Source of the DNA: Calamus simplicifolius
Lineage: Eukaryota; Streptophyta; Magnoliopsida; Arecales; Arecaceae
Direction of reading: 5' to 3'
Assembly: GCA_900491605.1 (NCBI GenBank)
Contig: UESW01005040.1
Location: 126,242 to 190,241 of the forward strand
Length of the DNA stretch: 64,000 nucleotides
Shown: in pieces, positions 32,700 through 43,745 of the stretch
How the letters are laid out: each line of letters begins with the position of its first letter
Numbering within the stretch: position 1 is the stretch's first letter
Translations under genes and position numbers: made by a program
The notes under the pieces: model-generated
The model's database searches: none
The model's input: the letters and a program-made list of their open reading frames with translations, nothing else
Told to the model about the DNA's origin: nothing

Positions 32700-34080
32700 A
32701 GTTTATATTAGGGATTAGCGACGCAATTTTGCATCGCTAATCCCTCGCTAATTTTTTTAAAATTTATTATGGCTTAGCGATGCAATTATGCATCGCTAAT
32801 TCGTCGCTACTTTGGTTTTTTTTTTCTAGGAAAATTAGCGACGCAAATAATTGCGTCGCTAATGCGTCGCAATATTTTTTTGATAATTATATTTGATAAA
32901 AATTATTTTTCTAAAAATAATTACGATGCATATGGTTGCGTCGCAATGTTTTATTTTAATTTTTTTTAAAATATTTATTTTTTTAATTTAATTTTGCAAC
33001 GCAATACATGCATCAAAAATTTAATAAATTTTTTAAATTTTTGGTTTATTGCATCGCTAATGCTTTGCTATTTAACATAATTTATTTATTTAAAATATTG
33101 CGACACAATAATTTTGTCGCAATATTTTAATTTGATAATTATATTTGATAAAAAAATATTTTTCTAAAAATAATTGCGATGCAAATATTACGTCGCAATG
33201 TTTTATTTTTAATTTTTTTTAACATTTACTTTTTTAAAAAATATTACGACGCAATACATGCGTTGCAATTTTAAAAATTAATTTTTTAAAATTTTTTGGT
33301 TTATTACGTTGCTAATGCATCGCTATTTAACATAATTTATTTTTAAAAAAAATTGTGACGCTCTGATTTGCATCGCAATAATTTTATTTGATAATTATAT
33401 TTAATAAAAAATAATTTTCTAAAAATAATTACGACACAAATGGTTGCGTTGCAATGTTTTATTTTTAATTTTTTTAAACATTTATTTTTAAAAAAAATAT
33501 TGCGACGCAATACATGCGTCACAATTTTAAAATTATTTTTTTTTTAATTTTCTGGTTTATTGCATCGCTAATGCGTCGCTATTTAACATAATTAATTTTT
33601 TTTAAAAAAATTGCAACGCATTGAATTGCGTTCGCAATATTTTTATTTTCATAATTATATTTTATAAAAATTAGTTTTTCTTAAAATAATTGTGATGCAC
33701 CTTATTGCGTCGAAACGTAGCGAGTCATTTTTTATGCATCACTAAATGGCGACGCATCTAGTGGCGTCGTAATTTTTTATTTTTTATATTTTAATTATAT
33801 TTTATAAAATATAATTTTTTAAAAAAAATTTGCGATGCATTACTTGTGTTGCTAAATAAAAAATTAAATTTTTTAATTATCTGGTTTATTGCATCGCTAT
33901 TTAACATAATTAATTTTTTTTTAAAAAATTGCGATGTACTAAATTACGTCGTAATATTTTTATTTCATAATTATATTTTATAAAAATTAATTTTTTTAAA
34001 AAATAATTGCGATAAACCTAGTTGTATCACAAAGATGTGTCGCTAAATTTGCGTCGCTATTTCATTATTTTTTTGTTGTG
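32700..34080 (-). repeat. Subterminal repeats of CACTA-1 (GCGACGCAA / TTGCGTCGC type)
   Basis: Dozens of short motifs GCGACGCAA, TTGCGTCGC, GCATCGCTAA and variants in both orientations are set in AT-rich DNA and repeat in blocks of roughly 200 bp (TTTGGTTTATTGCATCGCTAATGCG followed by TATTTAACATAATTAATTTTT). Such short inverted motifs near the ends bind the small transposase protein (TNPA type) in CACTA elements. The block ends at 34080 in the terminus. The same motifs fill 43746-44584. Confidence 0.85.
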
Positions 34081-34555
34081 TTTGATGAGGGAGCCAAAGG
34101 AATGATGGCTTTCTTCAACGAGCTCGACGACGATCAAGATGCCGGCATTCCTACAAATTCTCAAGGCTTGAAGCACAATACGTCCAAGGCAAGCTCTTCC
34201 CCCTCGTCAGTCCTTTGATACGTTGTTGCCTTATTCCATTACTTTTTTTTGGTGATATGTTGTCTCTCTCTTACATTAATTTTACTTGCAAGAGACGTAC
34301 GTAGAGGTGTTGATTTATTTTTATTAAATTCATGTGTTGATTTATTGATTTATTAAATGCTTTCAAGTGGGTGAAGAAGATGAAAGAGAGGGAGGAAGAA
34401 CTGAATGAGAAGGTGAATGTGGGGCTTGGATTGGTGGCACTAGCGGGGCTAAGATCAGCCAAGAACCCTGTGGCCCAATCCGTAACACAAATGAGGCCCA
34501 ATTCTAAGATAACTCAAGACTAATCTGTATTAATGTTGAAGGAATTAAACATTAC
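34081..34555 (+). pseudogene. Gene-like fragment of unknown identity beside the CACTA-1 terminus
   Basis: Two short coding-like stretches on the plus strand. The first (about 34085-34190) reads MMAFFNELDDDQDAG and NSQGLKHNTSKASS. After a T-rich, intron-like stretch ending TGCTTTCAAG, the second (34370-34522) reads KKMKEREEELNEKVNVGLGL and PVAQSVTQMRPNSK, then stops. This looks like two exons of a plant gene, possibly its 3' end or a piece captured by a transposon. I do not recognise the family. No start codon or upstream exons are visible: the CACTA-1 end lies directly to the left. Confidence 0.4.
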
Positions 34556-34663
34556 ATGCATAGTTGTTAAATTTGGACCAAACCGGCCGGTTGAACTGGT
34601 TGAACCAAGACCCAAAGGCCAAGTCGGTCCGATTCTAATATAAAATCGGATATGTAAGAGACC

Positions 34664-35463
34664 NNNNNNNNNNNNNNNNNNNNNNNNNNNNNNNNNNNNN
34701 NNNNNNNNNNNNNNNNNNNNNNNNNNNNNNNNNNNNNNNNNNNNNNNNNNNNNNNNNNNNNNNNNNNNNNNNNNNNNNNNNNNNNNNNNNNNNNNNNNNN
34801 NNNNNNNNNNNNNNNNNNNNNNNNNNNNNNNNNNNNNNNNNNNNNNNNNNNNNNNNNNNNNNNNNNNNNNNNNNNNNNNNNNNNNNNNNNNNNNNNNNNN
34901 NNNNNNNNNNNNNNNNNNNNNNNNNNNNNNNNNNNNNNNNNNNNNNNNNNNNNNNNNNNNNNNNNNNNNNNNNNNNNNNNNNNNNNNNNNNNNNNNNNNN
35001 NNNNNNNNNNNNNNNNNNNNNNNNNNNNNNNNNNNNNNNNNNNNNNNNNNNNNNNNNNNNNNNNNNNNNNNNNNNNNNNNNNNNNNNNNNNNNNNNNNNN
35101 NNNNNNNNNNNNNNNNNNNNNNNNNNNNNNNNNNNNNNNNNNNNNNNNNNNNNNNNNNNNNNNNNNNNNNNNNNNNNNNNNNNNNNNNNNNNNNNNNNNN
35201 NNNNNNNNNNNNNNNNNNNNNNNNNNNNNNNNNNNNNNNNNNNNNNNNNNNNNNNNNNNNNNNNNNNNNNNNNNNNNNNNNNNNNNNNNNNNNNNNNNNN
35301 NNNNNNNNNNNNNNNNNNNNNNNNNNNNNNNNNNNNNNNNNNNNNNNNNNNNNNNNNNNNNNNNNNNNNNNNNNNNNNNNNNNNNNNNNNNNNNNNNNNN
35401 NNNNNNNNNNNNNNNNNNNNNNNNNNNNNNNNNNNNNNNNNNNNNNNNNNNNNNNNNNNNNNN
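34664..35463. other. Assembly gap (800 N)
   Basis: Exactly 800 unknown bases. Left of it lies DNA containing AACCGGCCGGTTGAACTGG; right of it copia-3 starts inside integrase. The missing 5' LTR, primer site, gag and protease of copia-3 alone would need several kilobases by comparison with copia-1, so the size is probably nominal. Confidence 0.9.
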
Positions 35464-36310
35464 AATATGAATGAAATTGGATGGTTATGGCATCGTAGAT
35501 TAGGTCATGCAAGCACACACCTAATTTCAAAACTAATTAAAATGGACTTAGTTAAAGGGCTACCTAAAATAGATTTTGAAAACAACAAAATATGTGATGC
35601 ATGTCAATTTGGAAAACAAACAAGAAGTTCTTTCAAATCTAAAAATGTTGTTTCAACTTCTAGGCCATTAGAGCTACTTCACATGGACCTTTTTGGACCA
35701 ACTAGAACCACAAGTCTAGGAGGAAAGAAATATGGTCTTGTGATTGTAGATGATTACTCTAGATACACTTGGGTATTGTTTTTAGCTCACAAAGATGAGA
35801 CTTTCTCGATATTCCTGAAATTCTTTAAGAAAGTCACAAATGAGAAAAACACTACCATAGTGTCTCTAAGAAGTGATCATGGAACTGAATTTGAAAATCA
35901 CCTATTTGAAAATTTTTGTGCTGAAAATGGTATTAATCATAATTTTTCTGCACCTAGGACCCCAACAAAATGGTGTTGTAGAAAGGAAAAATAGGACTTT
36001 AGAAGACATGGCCCGTACCATGCTATGTGAAAGCAACCTACCAAAGTATTTTTGGGCGGAAGCTATAAACACGGCATGTTACATTTTAAATAGAGCCCTA
36101 ATAAGACCAATACTTAAGAAAACACCTTATGAACTATGGCAAAACAGAAAACCTAATATTAGATATTTTCATGCATTTGGTTGTAAATGCTTTGTTCACA
36201 ATAATGGTAAAAATAATTTAGGCAAATTTGATGCTAAATCTGATGAAGGAATATTCTTAGGATATTCAACAACTAGTAAAGCATATAGAGTATTTAACAA
36301 GAAAACTTAG
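35464..36310 (+). pseudogene. Copia-3 integrase (N-terminus lost in gap)
   Basis: Starts at WLWHRRLGHAS of the zinc-binding region. LLHMDLFGP (Asp), SLRSDHGTEFEN (Asp) and VVERKNRT (Glu) give the catalytic triad. Then YFWAEAINTACYILNR, TPYELW, FGCKCF and GIFLGYSTTSKAYR are seen. A one-base break lies near 35965 at a CCCC/AACAAAA context. Beyond 36310 a linker to RT is broken into short frames (36310-36680). Confidence 0.9.
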
Positions 36311-36680
36311 TTGTTGAAGAATCCATTCATGTAGTTTTTGATGAATCTTTAGCAACTCGTTCCGAAAAGTTTGATGATGAGGAAGATACAAACATAATTG
36401 AGAAAGATCTTGAAAAATTAAATATTGATGTATCTTCAGATCATGAGCAAGAAGCTAAAGATAATGATTCACCTAAGGATGATGATACTAACACTAATCA
36501 TAATGATATGGATCTTCCTAGAGATTGGAGATATGCTTATAGTCACCCTAAGGAATTGATTATAGGTGATCCATCTCAAGGAATAAGAACTAGATCATCT
36601 ATGAGAAATATTAGTAATCATCTTGCATTTGTATCACAAATTGAACCTAAAACTATTGAAGAAGCTGAAAAAGATAATAA

Positions 36681-38171
36681 TTGGATGTTAGCATGCAAGA
36701 AGAATTAAATCAATTTACTAGAAATAATGTATGGACATTAGTAGAAAGACCTAAAGATCATTCTGTTATAGGATCAAAATGGGTATTTAGAAATAAACTA
36801 GATGAAAATGGCATAGTAATTAGAAACAAAGCTAGATTAGTTGCAAAAGGATATAATCAAGAAGAAGGTATTGATTTTGATGAAACCTTTGCACCAGTAG
36901 CTAGATTAGAAGCCATTAGACTATTACTTGCATTTGCATGTCACATGAATTTTAACTTATTTCAAATGGATGTAAAAAGTGCTTTTCTAAATGGATTTAT
37001 AAATGAAGAAGTATATGTAGAACAACCACCAGGTTTTGAAGATCATGAATTTTCAAATCACGTTTTTAAATTGCACAAAGCATTATATGGTTTGAAACAA
37101 GCACCTAGAGCATGGTATGATAGATTAAGTAAATTCTTAATTGAAAATGATTTTATAAGAGGAAATGTAGATAAAACATTATTTTTGAAAAGAAAAGGTA
37201 AAGATTTATTAGTAGTTCAAATATATGTTGATGATATTATTTTTGGTGCTACTAACAATCTTCTATGTCAAGAATTTGCTAAGTTGATGCAGGGTGAGTT
37301 TGAAATGAGCATGATGGGAGAACTCAACTTCTTCCTTGGACTCCAAATCAAACAAGAAAAGGAAGGGATTTTCATCAACCAAACCAAGTACACAAAGGAA
37401 CTACTCAAAAAGTTTGGTATGGATTCAATGAAACCCCTTGGAACTCCAATGAGTCCTTCATGCAAATTAGACAAAGATGAGGAAGGTAAGAAAGTTGATC
37501 AAAAGTACTATCGAGGTATAATCGGATCCCTACTCTACTTAACTGCAAGTAGACCTGATATAATGTTCTCTGTTTGTCTATGTGCTAGATTTCAATCAGA
37601 ACCTAAAGAATCTCACTTAATTGCTGTTAAAAGAATACTAAGATACTTAAGTGGAACAAAAAATGTAGGCTTATGGTATTCTAGAGACTCAACATTGAAC
37701 TTAATTGCATATTCTGATTCTGATTATGCTGGATGTAAGTTAGATAGGAAAAGCACAAGTGGTGCATGCCAATTCTTAGGAAGTAACTTAATCTCATGGT
37801 TTAGCAAAAAGCAAAATTCAGTTGCATTATCAACTACTGAAGCTGAATATGTTGCAGCTGGAAGTTGCTGTGCTCAAATCCTATGGATTAAGCGACAACT
37901 TGAAGACTATGGTATCACACTTGACAAAACACCTATAAAATGTGACAACACAAGTGCAATTAATCTAACAAAAAATCCAATTCAACATTCTAGAACAAAA
38001 CACATAGAAATTAGATATCATTTTATTAGAGAACATGTAACGAATGGAGAAATATGTCTTGATTATGTTAATACTGAAGATCAATTAGCTGATATATTTA
38101 CAAAACCCTTGAGTGAAGAAAGATTCTGTTATCTTAGAGGAGAGTTAGGGATTTGTGATCCATTAGAATGA
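36681..38171 (+). CDS. Copia-3 reverse transcriptase and RNase H, uninterrupted
   Basis: A 496-codon open frame. RT motifs: WVFRNKLDENG, ARLVAKGYNQ, MDVKSAFLNG, LKQAPRAWYDRL, and the catalytic IYVDDIIFG near residue 175 (YVDD at about 37226-37237). RNase H: LLYLTASRPDIMF, SDSDYAGCKLDRKSTSG, STTEAEYVAAG, TKHIEIRYHFIRE, and the end QLADIFTKPL, stopping at 38169. It is the best preserved enzyme of the window; its upstream linker is frame-broken, so the polyprotein as a whole is not open. It supplies the reading reference for the damaged copia-1 copy. Confidence 0.92.
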   Translation: MDVSMQEELNQFTRNNVWTLVERPKDHSVIGSKWVFRNKLDENGIVIRNKARLVAKGYNQEEGIDFDETFAPVARLEAIRLLLAFACHMNFNLFQMDVKSAFLNGFINEEVYVEQPPGFEDHEFSNHVFKLHKALYGLKQAPRAWYDRLSKFLIENDFIRGNVDKTLFLKRKGKDLLVVQIYVDDIIFGATNNLLCQEFAKLMQGEFEMSMMGELNFFLGLQIKQEKEGIFINQTKYTKELLKKFGMDSMKPLGTPMSPSCKLDKDEEGKKVDQKYYRGIIGSLLYLTASRPDIMFSVCLCARFQSEPKESHLIAVKRILRYLSGTKNVGLWYSRDSTLNLIAYSDSDYAGCKLDRKSTSGACQFLGSNLISWFSKKQNSVALSTTEAEYVAAGSCCAQILWIKRQLEDYGITLDKTPIKCDNTSAINLTKNPIQHSRTKHIEIRYHFIREHVTNGEICLDYVNTEDQLADIFTKPLSEERFCYLRGELGICDPLE

Positions 38172-38356
38172 TTTGAAACCCCTAAGAAAATTATCTAAAA
38201 TTCTTTCAAATCTTTGATCTTTAAGGAAATCTTATCTAGAATTCATATCTAATTGATCTATTAAAATCCAATGATTTTTTATCAATTTTTATGATCAATA
38301 TCCGGACACATTTCAGATTCCCTGAAACTTTGTGTTTTTGCTCTGAAATGGTCTCG

Positions 38357-38542
38357 GAGCCGACTCGGTCAGTATCGGAGTCGACTCCATGTTTCTGCTG
38401 AAACTCTGGAGCCGACCCCATCTCTGTGCGAGTCGACTCCACTTCGGGATAAATTTCTGTGACTACCCGGAGTCGACCCCACACTTTGCGGGAGCCGACT
38501 CGAAGTGGTCCCAGGTCGATTTATCTAGGGCAGAGTCGACTC
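38357..38542 (+). promoter_or_regulatory. Palindrome cluster upstream of the copia-3 third ORF
   Basis: GAGCCGACTC at 38357 and 38492, GAGTCGACTC at 38378, 38430 and 38533, and GAGYCGACCC at 38409 and 38470 lie between the pol stop (38169) and the third ORF (38646). The LTR of the same element carries the same family at 40950-41272 before its TATA box. No TATA box is obvious between the cluster and the ATG. An independent promoter for the third ORF is inference. Confidence 0.6.
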
Positions 38543-38645
38543 CTCGCTCACTTCTATCATCTCAAATCTTCAAATACTCTCTCCAAAATTTTTCCTAACC
38601 TACCAAATCCTTAGAAATCCTTGATTAACCTTTCCACTAGATCAA

Positions 38646-40044
38646 ATGGCTCCTAAAACCCGTGGTTCTAGCCTTGGAGCGGCCGGGATGAAAAGGAAGA
38701 AGGCGGTGAAGAAGACTGTGAGGCGTCCCGCTCGCGAACCCTCTCCGAGCATGGATTCCACCTCATCCTCTTCAACTCCGAGTGCTTCTCCTACTACGGC
38801 CACATCTCAGGTAGACCGTCTAGCCGATAGAGTGATTACAACCGGGAGAAAGGTTGATTTTGAATTATTTGAGGCAGAAGGTTTCTTGTGGGGAGGCAGT
38901 TAATTGAAATGGGATGGGAGAAGATATGTTCTTTAGATTGTCCAACCTACCCAGCCCTAGTTAAAGAATTTTATAAAAATCTGTCAAGAGGAGACAATGG
39001 ATTAGTCAGCATCATTAGAGGAAATAGAATAAATGTGACAGTGGATTTACTCTCAAGATTGTTGGAACTTCCAGTGTCTGGTACTTCTACTTTTTCATCT
39101 GATGATAGGAGCCCAGCTCTATCAAGATTGCTTAATAAAGAAATTGTTGGTTTTGAAGAAGTCTATGCAAATCAACTGTCCTTGGAATTAAGACTTCTCC
39201 ATAACATTTGTAGTAGGATTCTATTCCCTAAGATTGGGAGATTTGACTATGTTTCTGAGAGAGATATCTTTGTAATGGATGCTATAGTGACTGGAAACCT
39301 ATCAATCTTCCGAGCATGATATTATGGTACATTGCTGACTGTGGGAGCAAGAGGAAATCTAGTCTACCCTATGGCATGATACTAACTAAGATCTTTCAAA
39401 GCCAAGGGATAATCATTTCCGATAGTGAGCCAATGAGAAATTTAAGACACACTGATTACTATAGTTTGGCCACTATTCATAGAATGGGATTTGTGAAGAA
39501 GGATGGCAGATGGGAAAGGAAAAGTATGTTGGAAGATAGAGCCGCGATATTGAGGCACCTGGACCGTCAGTTAGACATTCATCTCCTGTACCTCCGAGCT
39601 CTTCTGTTCCTGTTCCAGCCCCTTCTCCTGCTCCGATGGTTGATCAGTCATCTTCTTCGTCTGTCGGTTTTTCAGATCTTCAGTTAATGCAGCTTAAGAG
39701 TCTTCTTGATGATCAGGCGGATAAATTGAAGACAGAGTTTGACAACAAATTTATGAATCTTAAAGAAACTCTTTATTCATTAGATGATCGGATCACCAAG
39801 ATTGAATCAACTCTTAGCACTTCTACTGAGTCTTTAAGTGGTGACTAAAGAATATTTTTGAAGAACTTAAAGACATCTGTGGAGATGGTGAGACCTATGC
39901 AAAGTGCAATGCTGAACTTCAAGACAAAATTTAACTGCTTGTACTTTTGTAGATGAAAGACTGAAAGATTATGTTAAGATTCAAACTGACGGAATGAAGA
40001 ATATTATAGATCACTTAACAAGGATTGTAAGGACACATTTTTGA
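38646..40044 (+). pseudogene. Third (accessory) ORF of copia-3
   Basis: ATG at 38646; the reading continues to about 40044 with one-base frame changes near 38885, 39300, 39560 and 39845. The head is basic and Ser/Thr/Pro-rich (MAPKTRG ... KRKKAVKKTVRR). The core has RVITTGRKVDFELFE, MGWEKICSLDCPTYPALV, YANQLSLELRLLHNICSRI, KIGRFDYVSERDI, LPYGMILTKIFQSQGII and RHTDYYS.ATIHRMGF. A Ser/Pro-rich linker and a heptad-rich tail (LMQLKSLLDDQADKLKTEFD) end it. Homologous along its length to 3234-4647. No signal peptide or membrane helix seen. Function unknown. Confidence 0.8.
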
Positions 40045-40612
40045 TGTAATAGATGCTTAGTCTTTGCAATGTAATGAAGTTCATATTATGTTTTACATTT
40101 TGATACATTGATGTAATGAAAAGTCAGTTTTGAATGCTCAATGTAATCTGAGTTTGAATGTACTTCTCCTATTATCAATGAATCTCAGATCTTGTTAAAA
40201 CATATCTTAAATCATGAATGTGATTATGTTTGATGCTTCTCTACCTTTTTGTGATAACAAAAAAGGGGAGAGTTTTATAACTAACTATATGCATGGGAGA
40301 AATTAAACGAATGTTATTATTATAATAAATAATTGAATGAATGAGATAAAAGGAAGTAATAATTAAACATTACACATACAGTGAATGAATGAAAAAGCAA
40401 TTTAGATGAAAAGGCTGAATTTTGACATTAAATTGTGTATAAGCTTAAATTGAATGAATGGAATATTTATTTGAGTTTCATAGGGGGAGCTACCTCATTC
40501 AGGGGGAGCCTAACTATGAAAATAAAATAAATTCTTTAATCAATCATGCATATACTCAATGTTTTTGTCATCATCAAAAAGGGGGAGATTGTTGGGGAGA
40601 TTGTTGAGAAAT
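40045..40612 (+). other. Copia-3 spacer with multiple polypurine tracts
   Basis: AT-rich spacer with AAAAAAGGGGAGAG (about 40259), AGGGGGAGC (about 40483), AGGGGGAGCC (about 40501) and AAAAAGGGGGAGAT (40576-40589) next to the LTR. The last is the likely primer tract. The block TGTTGGGGAGATTGTTGAGAAAT between it and TGTTGCCCC looks like a small duplication of the LTR edge. No reading frame of note. Confidence 0.7.
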
Positions 40613-42251
40613 TGTTGCCCCAATCTTATTGATTTTGATGATTACCAAAAGCCATGAGTATATTAAAAGATGCAATGAGTTTATTTACATGAGCAATGAA
40701 TTTATTTAGAATAATCAATGAGTATGTTAAGTATGACTTTAATCAATTTGAAAGTAACTTCAAGCTCCATGTTTAAGCTTTCAAAAAGAAATTTTTATAC
40801 TTCATATCTCAATCAATGAGTTTTTGGAACATTTCTTGAATTGATTCCTAATGACAATTTTATTGTATTCAAGTCAAAAATTGATTTAAAATGAATCTGG
40901 AACGAATTTCAAGTCAATCAGAAAATTCTCTGATTTTTGATACGTTCCGGAGCCGACTCTAGAGTTTCAGAGTCGACTCCACTCAGTATACAGAGATGTC
41001 TGTTTGTCTCGAGTCGACCCATGTGATTTCTCGAGTCGACCCCCGATTTTGTCGAGCCGACTCCATGACTGTGTGAGTCGACTCCGCTCAGACACCAGAG
41101 AATTATTTTTCTGAGCACTTCTCGAGTCGACCCCTTGCTTTTCATGAGTCGACCCCCGACTGTCAGGAGTCGACACCTTATTTTCGTTGAGTCGACCCTT
41201 AACTTTCTGAATATTTCTATTTTTGGTATCGCGTCTTCGAGCCGACTCGCCTAAAGCTGGAGTCGACTCCAACAAATCTGGGCGTGATTTTTCTGAATGC
41301 CAACTCAGCGTCAACGGTAAGATTTTTCAATAACGGCTAGATTTCTTTGTGTCTAACGACTATATTTTCGCAGAGTCTATAAATAGAGAGGCCGTTTTCA
41401 AATCAAAAGAAATACAAATCAAGAGAGAAAAAGAAAAATCTTTCAGAAAAAGAGAAAAACAGAGCGTCATTTGAAAAATCCGAGATTCAAAAATAGAGTG
41501 AAAGAAAAGGCGTGAAATCAAAGGAGACTTCATCTGTGCTCAAGTTCATCAATCCAAGAAAAGTCTAGAAGAAAATCCAAGAGCCATTCAAGAGCAAATC
41601 AAGAGATTTTCAACATTCAAAGAAAGGAAGAAAAAGCTCAAATCAACTCCAACATTCAATCCGTGAAGAATCTGAGCTGAGGCCCGATTCCACACTTCAA
41701 AGGAGTTGAGGAAGAAGAAAGAAGAAAAGCCTGCACTCAAATCAAATCTAAACAGGCTCTTCTAAACCTTGCTTTTATTTTGAAATATCTGCTCTAAAGG
41801 AGCTGTTTTGTATTAAACTTACATTTTTATCTTGTGTTTACTAATTCAATCAGAGGGTTGAATTAGTGGAGGTAGTACACCTCTTCACAAGCTAAGGTTA
41901 GCTTGTGTGTTGGGTTTTGTGCTGGTGAGCCCGTGTAAAACCGGCTGGGTTCGTTGTGATCCCGGGAAAACAACAAGTTTGGGTTGTAAGCTTGTAAAAC
42001 AACTCGACTGTAATCGAGGTGATTATAGTGTGGACCCAAGTGGAGCTTGGGAGTGGACGTAGGTGTTGGATACACCGAACCACTATAAAATTTCTGTGTT
42101 TGCCGTGCTTATTTATCTCTCTCTTGCTATCGTGCTTTAACTTGAATTAATTGTTTGCATCCTCTCATCAATAGTTTAAATTATATTAAAAGGCTTAATT
42201 TTTAAAAGAATCCAATTCACCCCCCCTCTTGGGTTGCCATCTAGGCCAACA
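40613..42251 (+). repeat. Copia-3 3' LTR
   Basis: Starts TGTTGCCCCAATC (alternative start at 40590, TGTTGGGG) and ends TAGGCCAACA. It contains palindrome sites GAGCCGACTC/GAGTCGACTC/GAGTCGACCC from about 40950 to 41272 and a TATA box TCTATAAATAG at 41376-41386. Its end matches the ends of the other two copia elements (CCGAACCACTATAAAAT and CCCCCTCTTGGGTTGCCAT). Confidence 0.92.
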
Positions 42252-43745
42252 TCATCCCGTTGTGATCGATCCGATTGGCGACGATCCGATGGTTGCAATC
42301 GATCCAAGCCAAGATCGATCCCGGTCGGCGATGACCGATCTTGGACCGTTGCGATCGATCCGATCGGTGATAATCCAACGGTTGCGATCGATCCCGATCG
42401 GCGACGATCGATCTCGAACCATTGCGATCGATCCGATCGGCGACGATCCGACGGTTGTGATCGATCCAAGCCATGATCGATTCCGGTCGGCGACGACCGA
42501 TCCCGGACCGTTGCGATCGATCCGATTGGCGACAATCCGACGGTTGCGATCGATCAAGCCATGATCGATCTCGGTCGGCGACGACCGATCTCGCACAACT
42601 GCGATCGATCCGATCGGCAACGATCCAACGATTGCGATCAATCCAAGCCATGATTGATCACGGTCAATGACGACCGATCTCGCACCGTTGCGATCGATCC
42701 GATCGGCGACGATCCAACGGTTTCGATCGGCAAATGCTCCATGATCGATCCTAGTCGGTGACGACCGATTTCGGACTATTGCGATCAATCTGATTGGCGA
42801 CGATCCGATGGTTACGATCGATCCAAGCCATGATCGATCCCGATCGGCGACGATCGATCTCAGACCATTACGATCGATCCAATCGGCGACGATCCAACGG
42901 TTGCGATCAATCCAAGCCATGATCGATCTCGATCGGCGACGACCGATCTTGCACCGTTGCGATCGATCTGATCGGCAATGATCCGACAGTTGCGATGGCA
43001 AATGCTCCATGATCGATCCCGGTCGGCGATGACCGATCTCGGACCGTTGCGATCGATCCGATCGGCGACGATCCGACGGTTGCAATCGATCCAAGCCATG
43101 ATCGATCCCAGTCGGCAACGATCAATCTTGGACCGTTGCGATCGATCCGATCAGCGACGATCCAACGGTTGAAATCGGCAAATGCTCCATGATCGATCCC
43201 GATCAGTGAAGACCGATCTTGGACCGTTGCGATCGATTCGATCGGCGATGATCCGACGGTTGTGATCGATCCAAGCCATGATCAATCCCGATCGACGACG
43301 ACCGATCTTGCATCGTTGCGATTGATCCGATCGGCAACAGTCCGACGGTTGCGATCGATCCAAGCCATGATCGATCCCGATCGGCGACGATCGATCTCGG
43401 ACCTTTGCATCGATCCGATCAGCGACGATCTGACGGTTGCGATCGATCCAAGCCATGATCGATCCGGTCGGCGACGACAGATCTCAGATCGCTGCGATCA
43501 ATCCGATCGGCGATGATCCGATGGTTGCGATCGATCCAAGCCATGATCGATCCCGGTCGGCGACGACCGATCTCGCACCGTTGCCATCGATCCGATCAGC
43601 GACGATCCGACGATTGCGATCGATCCAAGCCATGATCGATCCCGATCGGCGACGACCAATCTCGCACCGTTGCGATCGATCCGATCGGCAACGATCCGAC
43701 GGTTGTGATCGATCCAAGCCATGATCCCGGTCGGCGACGACCGAT
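42252..43745 (+). repeat. 89-bp tandem array rich in CGATCG and GATCGATCC
   Basis: About 17 units of 89 bp. The marker AGCCAT recurs at 43451, 43539, 43628 and 43717, confirming the period. Each unit holds GATCGATCC, CGATCGGCGACGATCC and GACCGATCTCGCACCGTTGCG. Some units replace CCAAGCCATGATC by GGCAAATGCTCCATGATC (about 42726, 42992, 43170), spaced at about three and two units, so a higher-order pattern exists. The copia-3 right end is inside the array. It joins CACTA-2 subterminal repeats at about 43746. Confidence 0.92.

Larger units (their letters stand above)
28075..34080 (-). mobile_element. CACTA-1: CACTA (En/Spm-type) DNA transposon, right part, interrupted by the gypsy element
   Basis: On the minus strand it begins at 34080 with CACAACAAAAAAATAATG, a decayed CACTA terminus. 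Subterminal repeats follow (34080-32700), then a candidate first exon, a GC-rich minisatellite, and a TNP2-type transposase gene (30715-28079). The transposase frame breaks off at 28075 where the gypsy LTR starts, so the remainder lies left of the window. The terminal sequence aligns with that of CACTA-2 at 44584 (both have GCTATTTCA.TAT next to the terminus). Confidence 0.85.
35464..42251 (+). mobile_element. Copia-3: Sirevirus-type copia element with third ORF, 5' part missing in the gap
   Basis: Integrase, RT, RNase H, third ORF, polypurine tracts and 3' LTR follow in order on the plus strand. Sequence and layout match copia-1 read on the opposite strand. The right end CCAACA at 42251 abuts a 89-bp tandem array, so the element inserted into that array. 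The left LTR and the duplication partner of TCATC (42252-42256) are hidden. Confidence 0.92.
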
